A program made the translations under genes and the position numbers. From positions 331,574-395,573 of the forward strand of contig NZ_BBYG01000011.1 of assembly GCF_001184025.1 (NCBI RefSeq): a stretch of DNA of 64,000 nt, given 5' to 3'. The DNA is from Streptomyces maremycinicus (GTDB lineage Bacteria; Actinomycetota; Actinomycetes; Streptomycetales; Streptomycetaceae). This document shows positions 16,888 through 25,388 of the stretch, piece after piece (position 1 is the first letter of the stretch; every line of letters begins with the position of its first letter). The notes beneath the pieces were generated by a model that was not told the origin of the DNA, did no database searches, and worked only from the letters and a program-made list of their open reading frames with translations.

Positions 16888-18300
16888 ATGCACACGACCC
16901 GCCGCACGGCGACCGTCGTCATGGGCGCGACACTGCTCCTCGGCTCGCTCTCGGGACCTGCCGCCGCGCACCCCGCGGACAGCGGGACGAAGGGCAGCGG
17001 GAAGGCCGAGATCGGGCGAGCCGCGGTCGGGAAGGCCGAGAGCCCGAAACGGGTGCTGGTCTTCTCCAGGACGGCCGGATTCCGGCACGACTCGATCCCG
17101 GACGGCGTCACCGCGGTGCGGGAGCTCGGCGCAACGGACGGCTTCGAGGTGGACGCCACCGAGGACGCGGGCGCGTTCACGCCGAAGAACCTGAGGCGCT
17201 ATGCCGCCGTCGTCTTCCTGTCGACGACCGGCGACGTCCTGGACGCCGCCCAGCAGACCGCCTTCGAGGGGTACGTCCGGCACGGCGGCGGTTACGTCGG
17301 CATCCACGCGGCCGCCGACACCGAGTACGACTGGGAGTTCTACGGCGGCCTCGTCGGCGCATGGTTCCAGTCGCACCCCGCCATCCAGTCCGCGACGGTC
17401 GACGTCGAGGACCGGGCCCACCCGGCGACCTCGGGACTCGCCGGCACCTGGAACCGCACCGACGAGTGGTACAACTACCGCTCCAACCCGCGCGAGCGGG
17501 CCCGAGTCCTGGCCTCGCTCGACGAGCGGTCGTACACGGGCGGCACCATGAACGGCGACCATCCGATCGCCTGGTGCCAGAACTACCAGGGCGGCCGCGC
17601 CTTCTACACCGGCGGCGGCCACACGAAGGAGTCCTACGCCGACCCCGCGTTCCGCGCACATCTGCTGGGCGGGATCCGGTACGCGCTCGCCGATGTACGG
17701 GCCGACTGCCGACCGGAGAACGGATACCGTCCGCTCTTCGACGGCACGTCCCTGGACGGCTGGCGACAGGCCGGCCCCGGCTCCTTCACCCTGTCCGACG
17801 ACGGCACGCTCACGTCGTCGGGCGGAATGGGGATGCTCTGGTACGCCGGTCGCAGCTTCGGGGCGTACTCCCTGAAGCTCGACTGGAGGACCACGGCCGC
17901 CGGTCCCGGCGACCCCGGCGACGACAACTCCGGTGTGTTCGTGGGCTTCCCGCCGTCGGACGATCCCTGGTCCGCCGTCGACAACGGCTACGAGATCCAG
18001 ATCGACGCCACCGACGTACCCGAGAAGACCACCGGCTCGGTCTACGGCTTCCGGTCCGCCGACCTGAAGAAGAGGGACCGGGCGCTGAACCCGCCGGGGG
18101 AGTGGAACACCTACGAGATCCGGGTGGAGGGCGAACGTCTGCGCGTCTGGCTCAACGGCGTGCAGATCAACGACTTCACCAACACGGACCCGGCGCGGAG
18201 TCTGCGCGACGGACACCTCGGCCTCCAGAACCACGGAGCCGACGACCAGGTGTCCTTCCGTGACGTCCGGATCAAGGAACTGCCCGTCCAGGGCGACTGA
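16888..18300 (+). CDS. Secreted ThuA-like plus DUF1080 (3-keto-disaccharide hydrolase) protein
   Basis: 470 residues. A signal peptide (RRTATVVMGATLLLGSLSG, cleavage near AAA-HP) precedes a ThuA-like glutamine-amidotransferase-fold domain (about 50-270; VLVFSRTAGFRHDSI, GGGYVGIHAAADTEYDW, FYTGGGHTKESY). The C-terminal DUF1080/LamG-like domain (about 285-470) has GYRPLFDGTSLDGWRQAG, DNSGVFVGFP, GYEIQIDA and GEWNTYEIRVEGE. Pfam names DUF1080 the 3-keto-disaccharide hydrolase domain. With the secreted dehydrogenase just upstream, this suggests oxidation and cleavage of 3-keto-glycosides outside the cell. ATG 16888 is preferred over GTG 16885 by spacing from GAGGAGG. Confidence 0.86.
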   Translation: MHTTRRTATVVMGATLLLGSLSGPAAAHPADSGTKGSGKAEIGRAAVGKAESPKRVLVFSRTAGFRHDSIPDGVTAVRELGATDGFEVDATEDAGAFTPKNLRRYAAVVFLSTTGDVLDAAQQTAFEGYVRHGGGYVGIHAAADTEYDWEFYGGLVGAWFQSHPAIQSATVDVEDRAHPATSGLAGTWNRTDEWYNYRSNPRERARVLASLDERSYTGGTMNGDHPIAWCQNYQGGRAFYTGGGHTKESYADPAFRAHLLGGIRYALADVRADCRPENGYRPLFDGTSLDGWRQAGPGSFTLSDDGTLTSSGGMGMLWYAGRSFGAYSLKLDWRTTAAGPGDPGDDNSGVFVGFPPSDDPWSAVDNGYEIQIDATDVPEKTTGSVYGFRSADLKKRDRALNPPGEWNTYEIRVEGERLRVWLNGVQINDFTNTDPARSLRDGHLGLQNHGADDQVSFRDVRIKELPVQGD

Positions 18301-18302
18301 AC

Positions 18303-18340
18303 GGCGGCGGGCGGGGGACGCCGGACCCCCGCCCGTCGTC
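18303..18340 (+). terminator. GC-rich hairpin after the ThuA-DUF1080 gene
   Basis: Arms 18303-18317 and 18326-18340 pair over 15 positions (two G-U pairs) around an 8-base loop, directly after the stop at 18300. No T-run follows, as is common in Streptomyces. Confidence 0.6.
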
Positions 18341-18426
18341 CCCACCCCGACCGGTCACCCTCTCGGCCGGGTCGTCACCCCTCCCGCCTCGGTCCCCGGG
18401 GTCCGCGCACGACAAGGAGGCTGCCC

Positions 18427-19647
18427 ATGTCCGCGTCCCCTTCCCGTCCCCCGCGCGTCGGCGTCTGGCTGATCGGAGCCCGCGGTTCCGTGGCCACCAC
18501 GGTCGTCGCGGGGTGCGCCGCCGTCACGGCCGGACTGCACCCGCCGACCGGCCTGGTGACCCAGACGCCCGTGTTCGCCGGCAGCGGTCTGCCGCCCTTG
18601 TCCTCCCTCGTCTTCGGCGGACACGACACCACCGCCTGCCCCCTGCCCAAACGCGCCGAGCAACTCGCGGCCGGCGGGGTTCTCCCGGCGGGACTTCCCG
18701 CAGCCGTCGAAGCCGAACTCACCGCCGCCGACAGGGAGATCAGGCCCGGGGGACCTGTCCCGGGAGACACCCGCAGCGAGGAGCGGCTGGTCGGCGACTT
18801 CGCCGCGGACATACGCGACTTCGTACGGCGGTGCGGCCTCGTGCGCGCGGTGGTGGTGAACGTGGCCTCGACCGAACCGGCGGCCACCGGCTCCGCGCTG
18901 CCGCCGAGCTCCCTCTACGCGGCCGCGGCCCTGCGGGCGGGCTGCCCGTACGTGAACTTCACACCGTCCACCGGACTGCACCACCCCGCGCTGCTGCCCG
19001 TCGCGGAGTCCAGCGGGCTGCCGTACGCCGGCCGGGACGGCAAGACCGGGCAGACCCTGCTGCGTTCCGTCCTGGGCCCGATGTTCGCCCAGCGGTCGCT
19101 GGCCGTGCGGGCCTGGTCCGGCACCAACCTCCTGGGCGGCGGTGACGGGGCCGCCCTGGCCGACCCGGCCGCCGCCGAGGCGAAGAACGCGGGCAAGGAA
19201 CGCGTCCTCGCCGACACCCTCGGCACCACCCCCGAGGGCCGGACGCACATCGACGACGTCCCGGCACTGGGGGACTGGAAGACCGCCTGGGACCACGTCG
19301 CCTTCGACGGCTTCCTGGGCACCCGCATGATCCTCCAGACCATCTGGCAGGGCTGCGACTCCGCCCTCGCGGCACCCCTGATCCTCGACCTGGCACGCCT
19401 CGCCGCCCGGGCCCACGAGGCCGGTCTGTCCGGCCCGCTCGGCGAACTCGCCTTCTTCTTCAAGGACCCCGTGGGCGACGCGCCGTCGGCCCTGGCCGAG
19501 CAGCACACGCGTCTGGAGGGGTTCGCCCGCCGCCTGAGGGACGCCGGGAGGAGAACCGGCGCCGCGGACGCGGCCCAGGAAGAGGAACGGGAGACCTCCG
19601 GGGTACGGCGCGCGCGTGCGACGAGCTCGGGCGAGGAGACGGGATGA
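18427..19647 (+). CDS. ino1: Inositol-3-phosphate synthase family protein heading the ebo-type operon
   Basis: 406 residues. GVWLIGARGSVATTVVAGC is the NAD-binding start of the myo-inositol-1-phosphate synthase family. VVVNVASTEPAA, CPYVNFTPSTGLHHPAL, AGRDGKTGQTLLRSVLGPMF with its conserved lysine, and AWSGTNLLGGGDG agree with the family. The canonical enzyme cyclises glucose 6-phosphate to inositol 1-phosphate using NAD. The gene has a strong AAGGAGG site and its stop overlaps the prenyltransferase start (ATGA). In ebo clusters elsewhere EboD is a 3-dehydroquinate-synthase-like sugar phosphate cyclase; this enzyme sits where such a cyclase is otherwise absent. The C-terminal tail (about 370-406) is charged and non-conserved in appearance. 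Confidence 0.85.
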   Translation: MSASPSRPPRVGVWLIGARGSVATTVVAGCAAVTAGLHPPTGLVTQTPVFAGSGLPPLSSLVFGGHDTTACPLPKRAEQLAAGGVLPAGLPAAVEAELTAADREIRPGGPVPGDTRSEERLVGDFAADIRDFVRRCGLVRAVVVNVASTEPAATGSALPPSSLYAAAALRAGCPYVNFTPSTGLHHPALLPVAESSGLPYAGRDGKTGQTLLRSVLGPMFAQRSLAVRAWSGTNLLGGGDGAALADPAAAEAKNAGKERVLADTLGTTPEGRTHIDDVPALGDWKTAWDHVAFDGFLGTRMILQTIWQGCDSALAAPLILDLARLAARAHEAGLSGPLGELAFFFKDPVGDAPSALAEQHTRLEGFARRLRDAGRRTGAADAAQEEERETSGVRRARATSSGEETG

Positions 19648-20969
19648 GCGGGAACGGTGGGGTGCGCGAGGTCCCGGGGCGGGCGGCCGCGGTGACCCCC
19701 GTGCCGAGCCCGTACGCGGCTCAGGAGACCGGTGCGTCGGACGGACTGAGGGGCGTGGCGGACGGGCCGAGGGGCGTGGCGGACGGATCGAAGGGCGTGG
19801 CGGACGGATCGAAGGGCGTGGCGGACGCTGCCTCGGAGGGGAAGCGTGCCCGCGCCCGCCTCCGGGCCTGGGCCGAACTGCTGCGGCTGCCCGCTCTGTT
19901 CACGGTCCCCGGCGACGCGCTTGCGGGAGCCACCGCGCTCGCCGCACGCCCCGACCGCCGGACCCTGCTCGCCATCGGTTCCTCCCTCTGTCTGTACGAG
20001 GCCGGCATGGTGCTCAACGACTGGGCGGACCGCGCGGAGGACGCCGCCGAACGCCCCCACCGTCCGCTCCCCTCAGGCCGCGTGAGCCCGACCGCGGCCT
20101 TCACCGCGGCCTGCGGCCTCACCGCCGCCGGTCTCGCCCTGGCCACCCGGGCGGGCCGCCCGGCCCTCGCGGTCGCGGCTCCCCTCGCGGCCACCGTCTG
20201 GTCCTACGACCTGGCCCTGAAGCACACGCCCGCGGGCCCGATCGCCATGTCCGCCGCCCGTGGCCTGGACCTCCTCCTCGGCGCCGCGGCCGGCGCGGGA
20301 CGCGTACGCCCGGCCCTCCCCTCCGCCGCGCTCCTGGCCACCCACACCCTCGCGGTCACGACCCTGTCCCGCCAGGAGACCCGCGAGGGCACGCCGACGG
20401 CCGCCCTGGCAGCGCTGGCCACGACCGGCGTACTGACCCTGACCTGCGTGGTGCGGAGTCGCCGGACCCCCTGCCCACCACCGAACCACCGATCCCCTGA
20501 CGGCCGGACACGACCCGCTCGTCCAGCGAGGCCGGGGCAGGGGGCGGGGTCGTGGCCGGGGTCGGGACCGGGCCGGCAGCCGGGACGGGGGTCGGGGTGG
20601 CAGCCGGGACCGGAGTCGGGGTGGCAACCGGGGACGGCCATGGAGCGGCAGCCCGGCCCGGGGCGGCACCCGCAGGCAGGGGCAGGGGCAGGGGCAGGCA
20701 CCGCGTACCGTTCGCCCGCGCCGCTGGCTGCCGCGCTCGCCGTCGCCTACGCCACCACCACGACCCGCGCCTACCTGCACGCCTCGCTCAACCCGTCCCC
20801 TCCCCTCACCCAGCAGGCCGTCGGGGCCGGTATCCGGGCCACCATTCCCCTCCAGGCCGCTCTCATCGCCCGCTCCGGATCGACCGCGACGGCCACCGCC
20901 ACCGCCCTGCTCACCGCCGCGCTGGCACCGGTCGCCCGCAGACTCGCGAGGCGGGTGAGCATCACATGA
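19644..20969 (+). CDS. eboC: UbiA-family prenyltransferase, EboC-like
   Basis: 441 residues. The membrane core (about 75-260 and 350-441) contains the first Asp motif as NDWADRAEDAAERPHRPLPSGR and a weak second motif near LSRQETREG. UbiA enzymes attach polyprenyl chains to acceptors or use sugar-like substrates in the membrane. The start ATG overlaps the ino1 stop. Two low-complexity inserts stand out: an N-terminal heptad array (GVADGPR/GVADGSK, residues 37-62) and a Pro/Gly/Gln linker with WQPG units (about 290-345) between membrane segments. The end overlaps the next gene by 4 bases. Family call is firm; substrate is unknown, possibly an inositol- or cyclitol-derived acceptor. Confidence 0.85.
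   Translation: MSGNGGVREVPGRAAAVTPVPSPYAAQETGASDGLRGVADGPRGVADGSKGVADGSKGVADAASEGKRARARLRAWAELLRLPALFTVPGDALAGATALAARPDRRTLLAIGSSLCLYEAGMVLNDWADRAEDAAERPHRPLPSGRVSPTAAFTAACGLTAAGLALATRAGRPALAVAAPLAATVWSYDLALKHTPAGPIAMSAARGLDLLLGAAAGAGRVRPALPSAALLATHTLAVTTLSRQETREGTPTAALAALATTGVLTLTCVVRSRRTPCPPPNHRSPDGRTRPARPARPGQGAGSWPGSGPGRQPGRGSGWQPGPESGWQPGTAMERQPGPGRHPQAGAGAGAGTAYRSPAPLAAALAVAYATTTTRAYLHASLNPSPPLTQQAVGAGIRATIPLQAALIARSGSTATATATALLTAALAPVARRLARRVSIT
19752..19831. repeat. 21-bp tandem repeat in the 5' part of eboC
   Basis: Units start at 19752, 19773, 19794 and 19815 (the last is partial), encoding GVADGPR and GVADGSK heptads. The second and third units are identical over 21 bp. The array is frame-preserving and lies about 100 bp after the ino1/eboC overlap. 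Confidence 0.9.
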
Positions 20970-22399
20970 ACCTCGGACGCACGAGCCCCGACAGCGGCCC
21001 CGGCCTTGCTTCCGGCCTCGGCTCCCGCCCCGGCCACGGCCCTGACGGCGATCCCGACAGGGGGCCCTACGGCGGCCCCGGCCTTGCCTCCGGCCTCGGC
21101 TGCCGCCCCGACCACGGCCCCGGCCTTTCCTCCCGCCACGGCTCCGGTCCCGGCTCCGGTCCCGGCCCTGACCGCGACCCCGGCGGCGGGCCCTACGGCG
21201 GCCCCGGCCTTGCCTCCGGCCTCGGCTCCCGCCCCGGCCACGGCCCTGACGGCGATCCCGACAGCGGCCCCGTCGACCGGGCCCCGGTCTCGATCACTCC
21301 GTACCCGTCCGCGCCGACACCCCAGCGCTTCCCGACCTCGCCGCCCCTGTCCCTGGTCCCGACCTCTCCCTCGCCCTCTGCCCCGCCCTCGCCCCCGCCC
21401 CCGCTCCGCTTCGGCTACGGCACCAACGGCCTCGCCGATCTCCGCCTGGACGACGCCCTCGCCCTGCTCGCCGACCTCGGCTACGACGGCGTCGGACTGA
21501 CGCTCGACCACATGCACCTCGACCCGTTCGCCCCCGACCTCGCCGCCCGCGTCCGGCACCTCACCCACCGACTGGACGCCCTCGGGCTGGACGTCACCGT
21601 GGAGACCGGCGCCCGCTATGTCCTGGACGCGCGCCGCAAGCACGGGCCGTCCCTCCTGGACCCGGAGCCGCACGATCGCGCCCGCCGCGTCGACCTGCTG
21701 CTGCGCGCCGTCCGGATCGCCGGTGACCTCGGTGCGCACGCCGTCCACTGCTTCAGCGGGACCCTCCCGCCGGGCACGGCGACGGAGACCGCGTGGCAAC
21801 GCCTCGCCGAGACGCTCGCCCCCGTCCTGGACGCCGCCGCGTCCGCCGGTGTGCCCCTCGCCATCGAACCCGAACCCGGTCACCTCCTGGCGACCCTCGC
21901 CGACTTCCACCGGCTCCGCCGAGCCCTGGACGACCCGGCGTCCCTCGGCCTCACGCTCGACATCGGTCACTGCCAGTGCCTCGAACCGCTCCCACCGGCC
22001 GACTGCGTACGCGCGGCGGCCCCCTGGCTGCGCCATGTCCAGATCGAGGACATGCGCCGCGATGTCCACGAACACCTTCCCTTCGGGGACGGCGAGATCG
22101 ACTTCCCGCCCGTCCTCGCCGCTCTCGCCGACACCGGCTACCGAGGGCTGACGGTGGTCGAGCTGCCCCGCCACTCCCACGCCGGTCCGCACCAGGCCGA
22201 AGTCTCCCTCCCCTTCCTCCGCGCGGCGGCGCCCGATCGAGGCACCGTCATCGCCTCCGCCGGTTCGACCACCGACCCTCCCGACCCGCAACGGGTCCCT
22301 GCCGTCACCCCCCTCCCGAGCCGTCCGTCCCGGGCGGCGGACCCGCCCCTCGCGCCACCCGGCGAGCCCTCCGCCACCCCGGAAGGGAGCACCCGATGA
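20966..22399 (+). CDS. TIM-barrel sugar isomerase/epimerase in the ebo-type operon
   Basis: 477 residues. The TIM barrel occupies about 149-425 (RFGYGTNGLADLRLDDALAL, LGYDGVGLTLDHMHLDP, GVPLAIEPEPGHLLATL, LTLDIGHCQCLEP, RHVQIEDMRRDVHEHLPFGDG), with metal-binding Glu, Asp, His and Glu residues of the xylose isomerase-like superfamily. It is preceded by about 145 residues of Gly/Pro/Asp-rich repeat that no other member would need, and followed by a Pro-rich tail. ATG 20966 overlaps the eboC stop, and no start nearer the barrel is in frame that I can see. It is probably a second EboE-like cytoplasmic enzyme. Reaction unknown. Confidence 0.8.
   Translation: MNLGRTSPDSGPGLASGLGSRPGHGPDGDPDRGPYGGPGLASGLGCRPDHGPGLSSRHGSGPGSGPGPDRDPGGGPYGGPGLASGLGSRPGHGPDGDPDSGPVDRAPVSITPYPSAPTPQRFPTSPPLSLVPTSPSPSAPPSPPPPLRFGYGTNGLADLRLDDALALLADLGYDGVGLTLDHMHLDPFAPDLAARVRHLTHRLDALGLDVTVETGARYVLDARRKHGPSLLDPEPHDRARRVDLLLRAVRIAGDLGAHAVHCFSGTLPPGTATETAWQRLAETLAPVLDAAASAGVPLAIEPEPGHLLATLADFHRLRRALDDPASLGLTLDIGHCQCLEPLPPADCVRAAAPWLRHVQIEDMRRDVHEHLPFGDGEIDFPPVLAALADTGYRGLTVVELPRHSHAGPHQAEVSLPFLRAAAPDRGTVIASAGSTTDPPDPQRVPAVTPLPSRPSRAADPPLAPPGEPSATPEGSTR
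20998..21272. repeat. Imperfect long tandem repeat encoding a Gly/Pro-rich N-terminus
   Basis: Blocks encoding GPGLASGLGSRPGHGPDGDP occur at about 20998-21060 and 21205-21270, almost identical at DNA level. A middle degenerate copy (GLASGLGCRPDHGPGLSSRH) follows 21078, and the connector GGGCCCTACGGCGGCCCCGG occurs at about 21062 and 21187. Confidence 0.85.
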
Positions 22400-23367
22400 C
22401 CCACCCGTACGCCGCCCCGGCGACCCCGGAGGCGGACCACGCGGGCACCACCCCGGCCCGCACGCCCCTCGACGCCCTGCACAGCCACCTCGACTCCCGT
22501 CTCGACGCGGCCGCCCGCGGCTGGCTCGGCCGGGCGCTGGAGGAGGCCGCCGCTCATCCGGGCACCCATGGCCCCATCTCGGTGTGGGAGCTGCGCCTGG
22601 CCGAGGCCGGACGCCGTTGCGGCAGCCGTCACGCCGACGCCGCCCGCGTGCTCATCCTCCGCGCGGCCCGCGCCGACCCGGCCTCCCTGGCCCGGGTGTA
22701 CTTCCAGGGCACCGCCGAAGAGCGTCGCGCGGTCCTGCACGCGCTGCCCCATCTCGTGCCCGGACCCGACGCCCTCCCACTGGTCGAGGACGCCCTGCGC
22801 ACCCATGACACCTGGCTCCTCGCGGCAGCCGTCGGCCCCTATGCCGCCCGTCACCTCGACCCGCACGCCTGGCGTCACGCCGTTCTCAAGTGCCTCTTCG
22901 CCGGAGTGCCCGTCGACGCGGTGGCCGGCCTCGAACAGCGCGCCCGCGACGATGCCGAACTCGCCCGCATGCTCGGCGACTACGCCACCGAACGCACCGC
23001 CGCGGGCCGCCCCGTACCCCACGATCTGCGACGCGTCCTGGCTCTAGCCGCCCCCACGACCGAGGCCGCCCCCACAGCCGGGGCCACCCCCTCGGCCGCG
23101 GACGACCCCACAGCCGAGGCCGACCGGACCTCTGCGGCCGAGGCCGATCGGACCTCTGCGGCCGAGGCCGATCGGACCTCTGCGGCCGAGGCCGATCGGA
23201 CCTCTGCGGCCGAACCGGTTGCTCCGGCCGAACCGGTGGCTCCGGTCGATCCGACTGCTCCGGCCTCGGCGGACCCGGGCCCGCCCACCCCCGATCCCTC
23301 CCGCACGGACCTTCCCGGCTCGGGCAGTCCCCACCGCCCGGCCGACCCCCACGGCAAGGAGTCCTGA
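22396..23367 (+). CDS. eboA: EboA-domain protein
   Basis: 323 residues. The helical EboA domain covers about 25-215 (SRLDAAARGWLGRALEEAA, RGDA-type helices, YFQGTAEERRAVLHALPHL, DTWLLAAAVGPYAARHLD, WRHAVLKCLFAGVPVDAVAGLEQRA), resembling HEAT-like repeats. The C-terminal third is disordered and repeated: four AEADRTSA octads and two AEPVAPA-type units. It overlaps both neighbours (ATGA at 22396; TGATG at 23365-23369). EboA is a soluble component of the ebo system, whose cyanobacterial relatives are implicated in moving a metabolite precursor to the periplasm. Its biochemical role is unknown. Confidence 0.82.
   Translation: MTHPYAAPATPEADHAGTTPARTPLDALHSHLDSRLDAAARGWLGRALEEAAAHPGTHGPISVWELRLAEAGRRCGSRHADAARVLILRAARADPASLARVYFQGTAEERRAVLHALPHLVPGPDALPLVEDALRTHDTWLLAAAVGPYAARHLDPHAWRHAVLKCLFAGVPVDAVAGLEQRARDDAELARMLGDYATERTAAGRPVPHDLRRVLALAAPTTEAAPTAGATPSAADDPTAEADRTSAAEADRTSAAEADRTSAAEADRTSAAEPVAPAEPVAPVDPTAPASADPGPPTPDPSRTDLPGSGSPHRPADPHGKES
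23113..23244. repeat. 24-bp tandem repeat (4 copies) plus 18-bp repeat (2 copies) at the 3' end of eboA
   Basis: 24-bp units at 23113, 23137, 23161 and 23185 differ at only one base between them and encode AEADRTSA. Two 18-bp units follow at 23209 and 23227. All lengths are multiples of three. Confidence 0.95.
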
Positions 23368-24215
23368 TGCGCATCTTCGACCCCCACATCCATATGACCT
23401 CGCGCACCACCGACGACTACGAGGCGATGCACGCCGCCGGTGTCCGCGCCGTCGTCGAGCCGTCCTTCTGGCTGGGACAGCCCCGCACCTCGGCCGTCTC
23501 CTTCCTCGACTACTTCGACTCCCTTCTCGGCTGGGAACCCTTCCGGGCCGCGCAGTACGGCATCGCCCATCACTGCGCGCTCGCCCTCAATCCGAAGGAG
23601 GCCAACGACCCGCGCTGCGCCGCCGTCCTGGAGGAACTGCCGCGCTATCTCGTCAAGGACCACGTCGTGGCCGTCGGGGAGATCGGCTACGACTCGATGA
23701 CGCCGGCCGAGGACACCGCCCTGGCCGCCCAGCTCCAGCTGGCCGCCGACCACGACCTGCCGGCCCTGGTGCACACCCCGCACCGCGACAAACTCGCGGG
23801 GCTGCGCCGCACGCTCGACGTCGTCCGTGAATCCGGCCTGCCGACGGACCGGGTCCTGCTCGACCACCTCAACGAGACCACCGTGAAGGAGGCGAAGGAC
23901 GCCGACTGCTGGCTGGGCTTCTCCGTCTACCCCGACACCAAGATGGACGAGACCCGCATGATCGGGATCCTCCGCCTGTACGGACCGGACAAGGTCCTCG
24001 TGAACTCCGCCGCGGACTGGGGCAGGAGCGACCCGCTGAAGACCCGGAGGGTCGCCGATCTGATGCTCGCGGAGGGCTTCACCGAGGACGACGTCGATCT
24101 CGTCCTGTGGCGCAACCCCGTCGCCTTCTACGGCCTCAGCGGCCGCCTCGCCCTCGACGTGAGGGCGCCCGAGCTCACCCACGAGGGCAACTCCATCCTG
24201 CGCGGCGGGGAGTGA
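23367..24215 (+). CDS. eboB: TatD-like metal-dependent hydrolase, EboB
   Basis: 282 residues. Metal ligands are visible: His-X-His in FDPHIHMTSR near the N-terminus, Glu in VGEIGYDSMTPAED, His in LVHTPHRDK, His in DHLNETT and Asp in NSAADWGRSDPL. This matches the amidohydrolase/TatD-like EboB group. Start ATG shares its A with the eboA stop (TGATG). Cytoplasmic; substrate unknown. It belongs to the same unbroken operon as eboC, eboA and eboE. Confidence 0.85.
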   Translation: MRIFDPHIHMTSRTTDDYEAMHAAGVRAVVEPSFWLGQPRTSAVSFLDYFDSLLGWEPFRAAQYGIAHHCALALNPKEANDPRCAAVLEELPRYLVKDHVVAVGEIGYDSMTPAEDTALAAQLQLAADHDLPALVHTPHRDKLAGLRRTLDVVRESGLPTDRVLLDHLNETTVKEAKDADCWLGFSVYPDTKMDETRMIGILRLYGPDKVLVNSAADWGRSDPLKTRRVADLMLAEGFTEDDVDLVLWRNPVAFYGLSGRLALDVRAPELTHEGNSILRGGE

Positions 24216-24218
24216 GCG

Positions 24219-25388
24219 ATGCGCTTCCGTCACCCCGACGGCACCACCGTGCACCTCGCCTACTGCACCAACGTCCACCCCGCCGAAAGCCTCGACGGAG
24301 TCCTCGCACAACTGCGTGACCACTGCGAACCCGTCCGGCGCCGCCTCGGCCGCGACCGGCTCGGTGTCGGGCTGTGGCTCGCCAGGGACGCCGCCCGCGC
24401 CCTCGACACCGACCCGTCGGCCCTGCGCGGCCTGCGCACCGCACTCGACCGGCGGGGCCTGGAGGTCGTGACCCTCAACGGCTTCCCGTACGAGGGTTTC
24501 GGCTCCGACGAGGTCAAGTACCGCGTGTACAAGCCCGACTGGGCCGACGGCGAACGCCTGGAACACACCACCGCGCTGGCCCGCGTCCTCGCCGGGCTCC
24601 TCCCCGACGACGTCACCGAGGGCACCGTGTCCACCCTGCCGCTGGGTTGGCGCACCGCGTGGGACGAGGCACGCGACGCGACCGCCAACGCGGCCCTGCG
24701 CACCCTCGCCGAGCGCCTGGACGCGCTGGAGGAGCTGACCGGGCGCTCCGTCCGGGTAGGTCTGGAACCGGAACCCGGCTGCGTCGTCGAGACCACCGCC
24801 GACGCCCTCGCCCCGCTCGCGGTCGTCGGCCACCCCCGTATCGGTGTCTGTGTGGACACCTGCCATCTCGCCACCTCCTTCGAAGACCCGCACTCGGCTC
24901 TGGACGCGCTCGCCGCGGCGCGCGTCCCCGTCGTCAAATCCCAGCTGTCGGCCGCCCTGCACGCCGAACACCCCCGTGTCCCCGCCGTCCGTGAAGCCCT
25001 CACGGCGTTCGACGAACCCCGCTTCCTGCACCAGACCCGCACGCTCACCGCCACCGGCCTGCACGGCACCGACGATCTCGGCGAGGCACTCACCGGCACC
25101 GCTCTGCCCGACACCGGGCCCTGGCGCGCCCACTTCCACGTCCCGCTGCACGCGGCCCCCGCCGCGCCCCTCACCTCCACGCTTCCCGTGCTCAAAGCCG
25201 CGCTGACCCGCCTGGTCGGCGGTCCGCATCCGCTGACCCGTCACCTCGAGGTCGAGACCTACACCTGGCAGGCCCTCCCGCCCGCACTGCGGCCCCGGGT
25301 CCGCGCCCAGCTCGCCGACGGCATCGCCGCCGAACTGGCCCTGGCACGCGACCTCCTGACCGACCTCGGCCTCAAGGAGCTCCCATGA
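24219..25388 (+). CDS. eboE: EboE metabolite-traffic protein (TIM barrel)
   Basis: 389 residues with the EboE signature features: LAYCTNVHPAESLDGVL at the start, LNGFPYEGFGSDEVKYRVYK, LPLGWRTAWDE, VGLEPEPGCVVETT, IGVCVDTCHLATSFEDP and LEVETYTWQALP. The Glu, Asp and His residues placed on barrel strands suggest a divalent-metal site as in xylose isomerase-like enzymes. It starts 3 bases after the eboB stop and overlaps eboF by 4 bases. Work on cyanobacterial ebo genes links the cluster to precursor export; the reaction of EboE is not known. Confidence 0.87.
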   Translation: MRFRHPDGTTVHLAYCTNVHPAESLDGVLAQLRDHCEPVRRRLGRDRLGVGLWLARDAARALDTDPSALRGLRTALDRRGLEVVTLNGFPYEGFGSDEVKYRVYKPDWADGERLEHTTALARVLAGLLPDDVTEGTVSTLPLGWRTAWDEARDATANAALRTLAERLDALEELTGRSVRVGLEPEPGCVVETTADALAPLAVVGHPRIGVCVDTCHLATSFEDPHSALDALAAARVPVVKSQLSAALHAEHPRVPAVREALTAFDEPRFLHQTRTLTATGLHGTDDLGEALTGTALPDTGPWRAHFHVPLHAAPAAPLTSTLPVLKAALTRLVGGPHPLTRHLEVETYTWQALPPALRPRVRAQLADGIAAELALARDLLTDLGLKELP

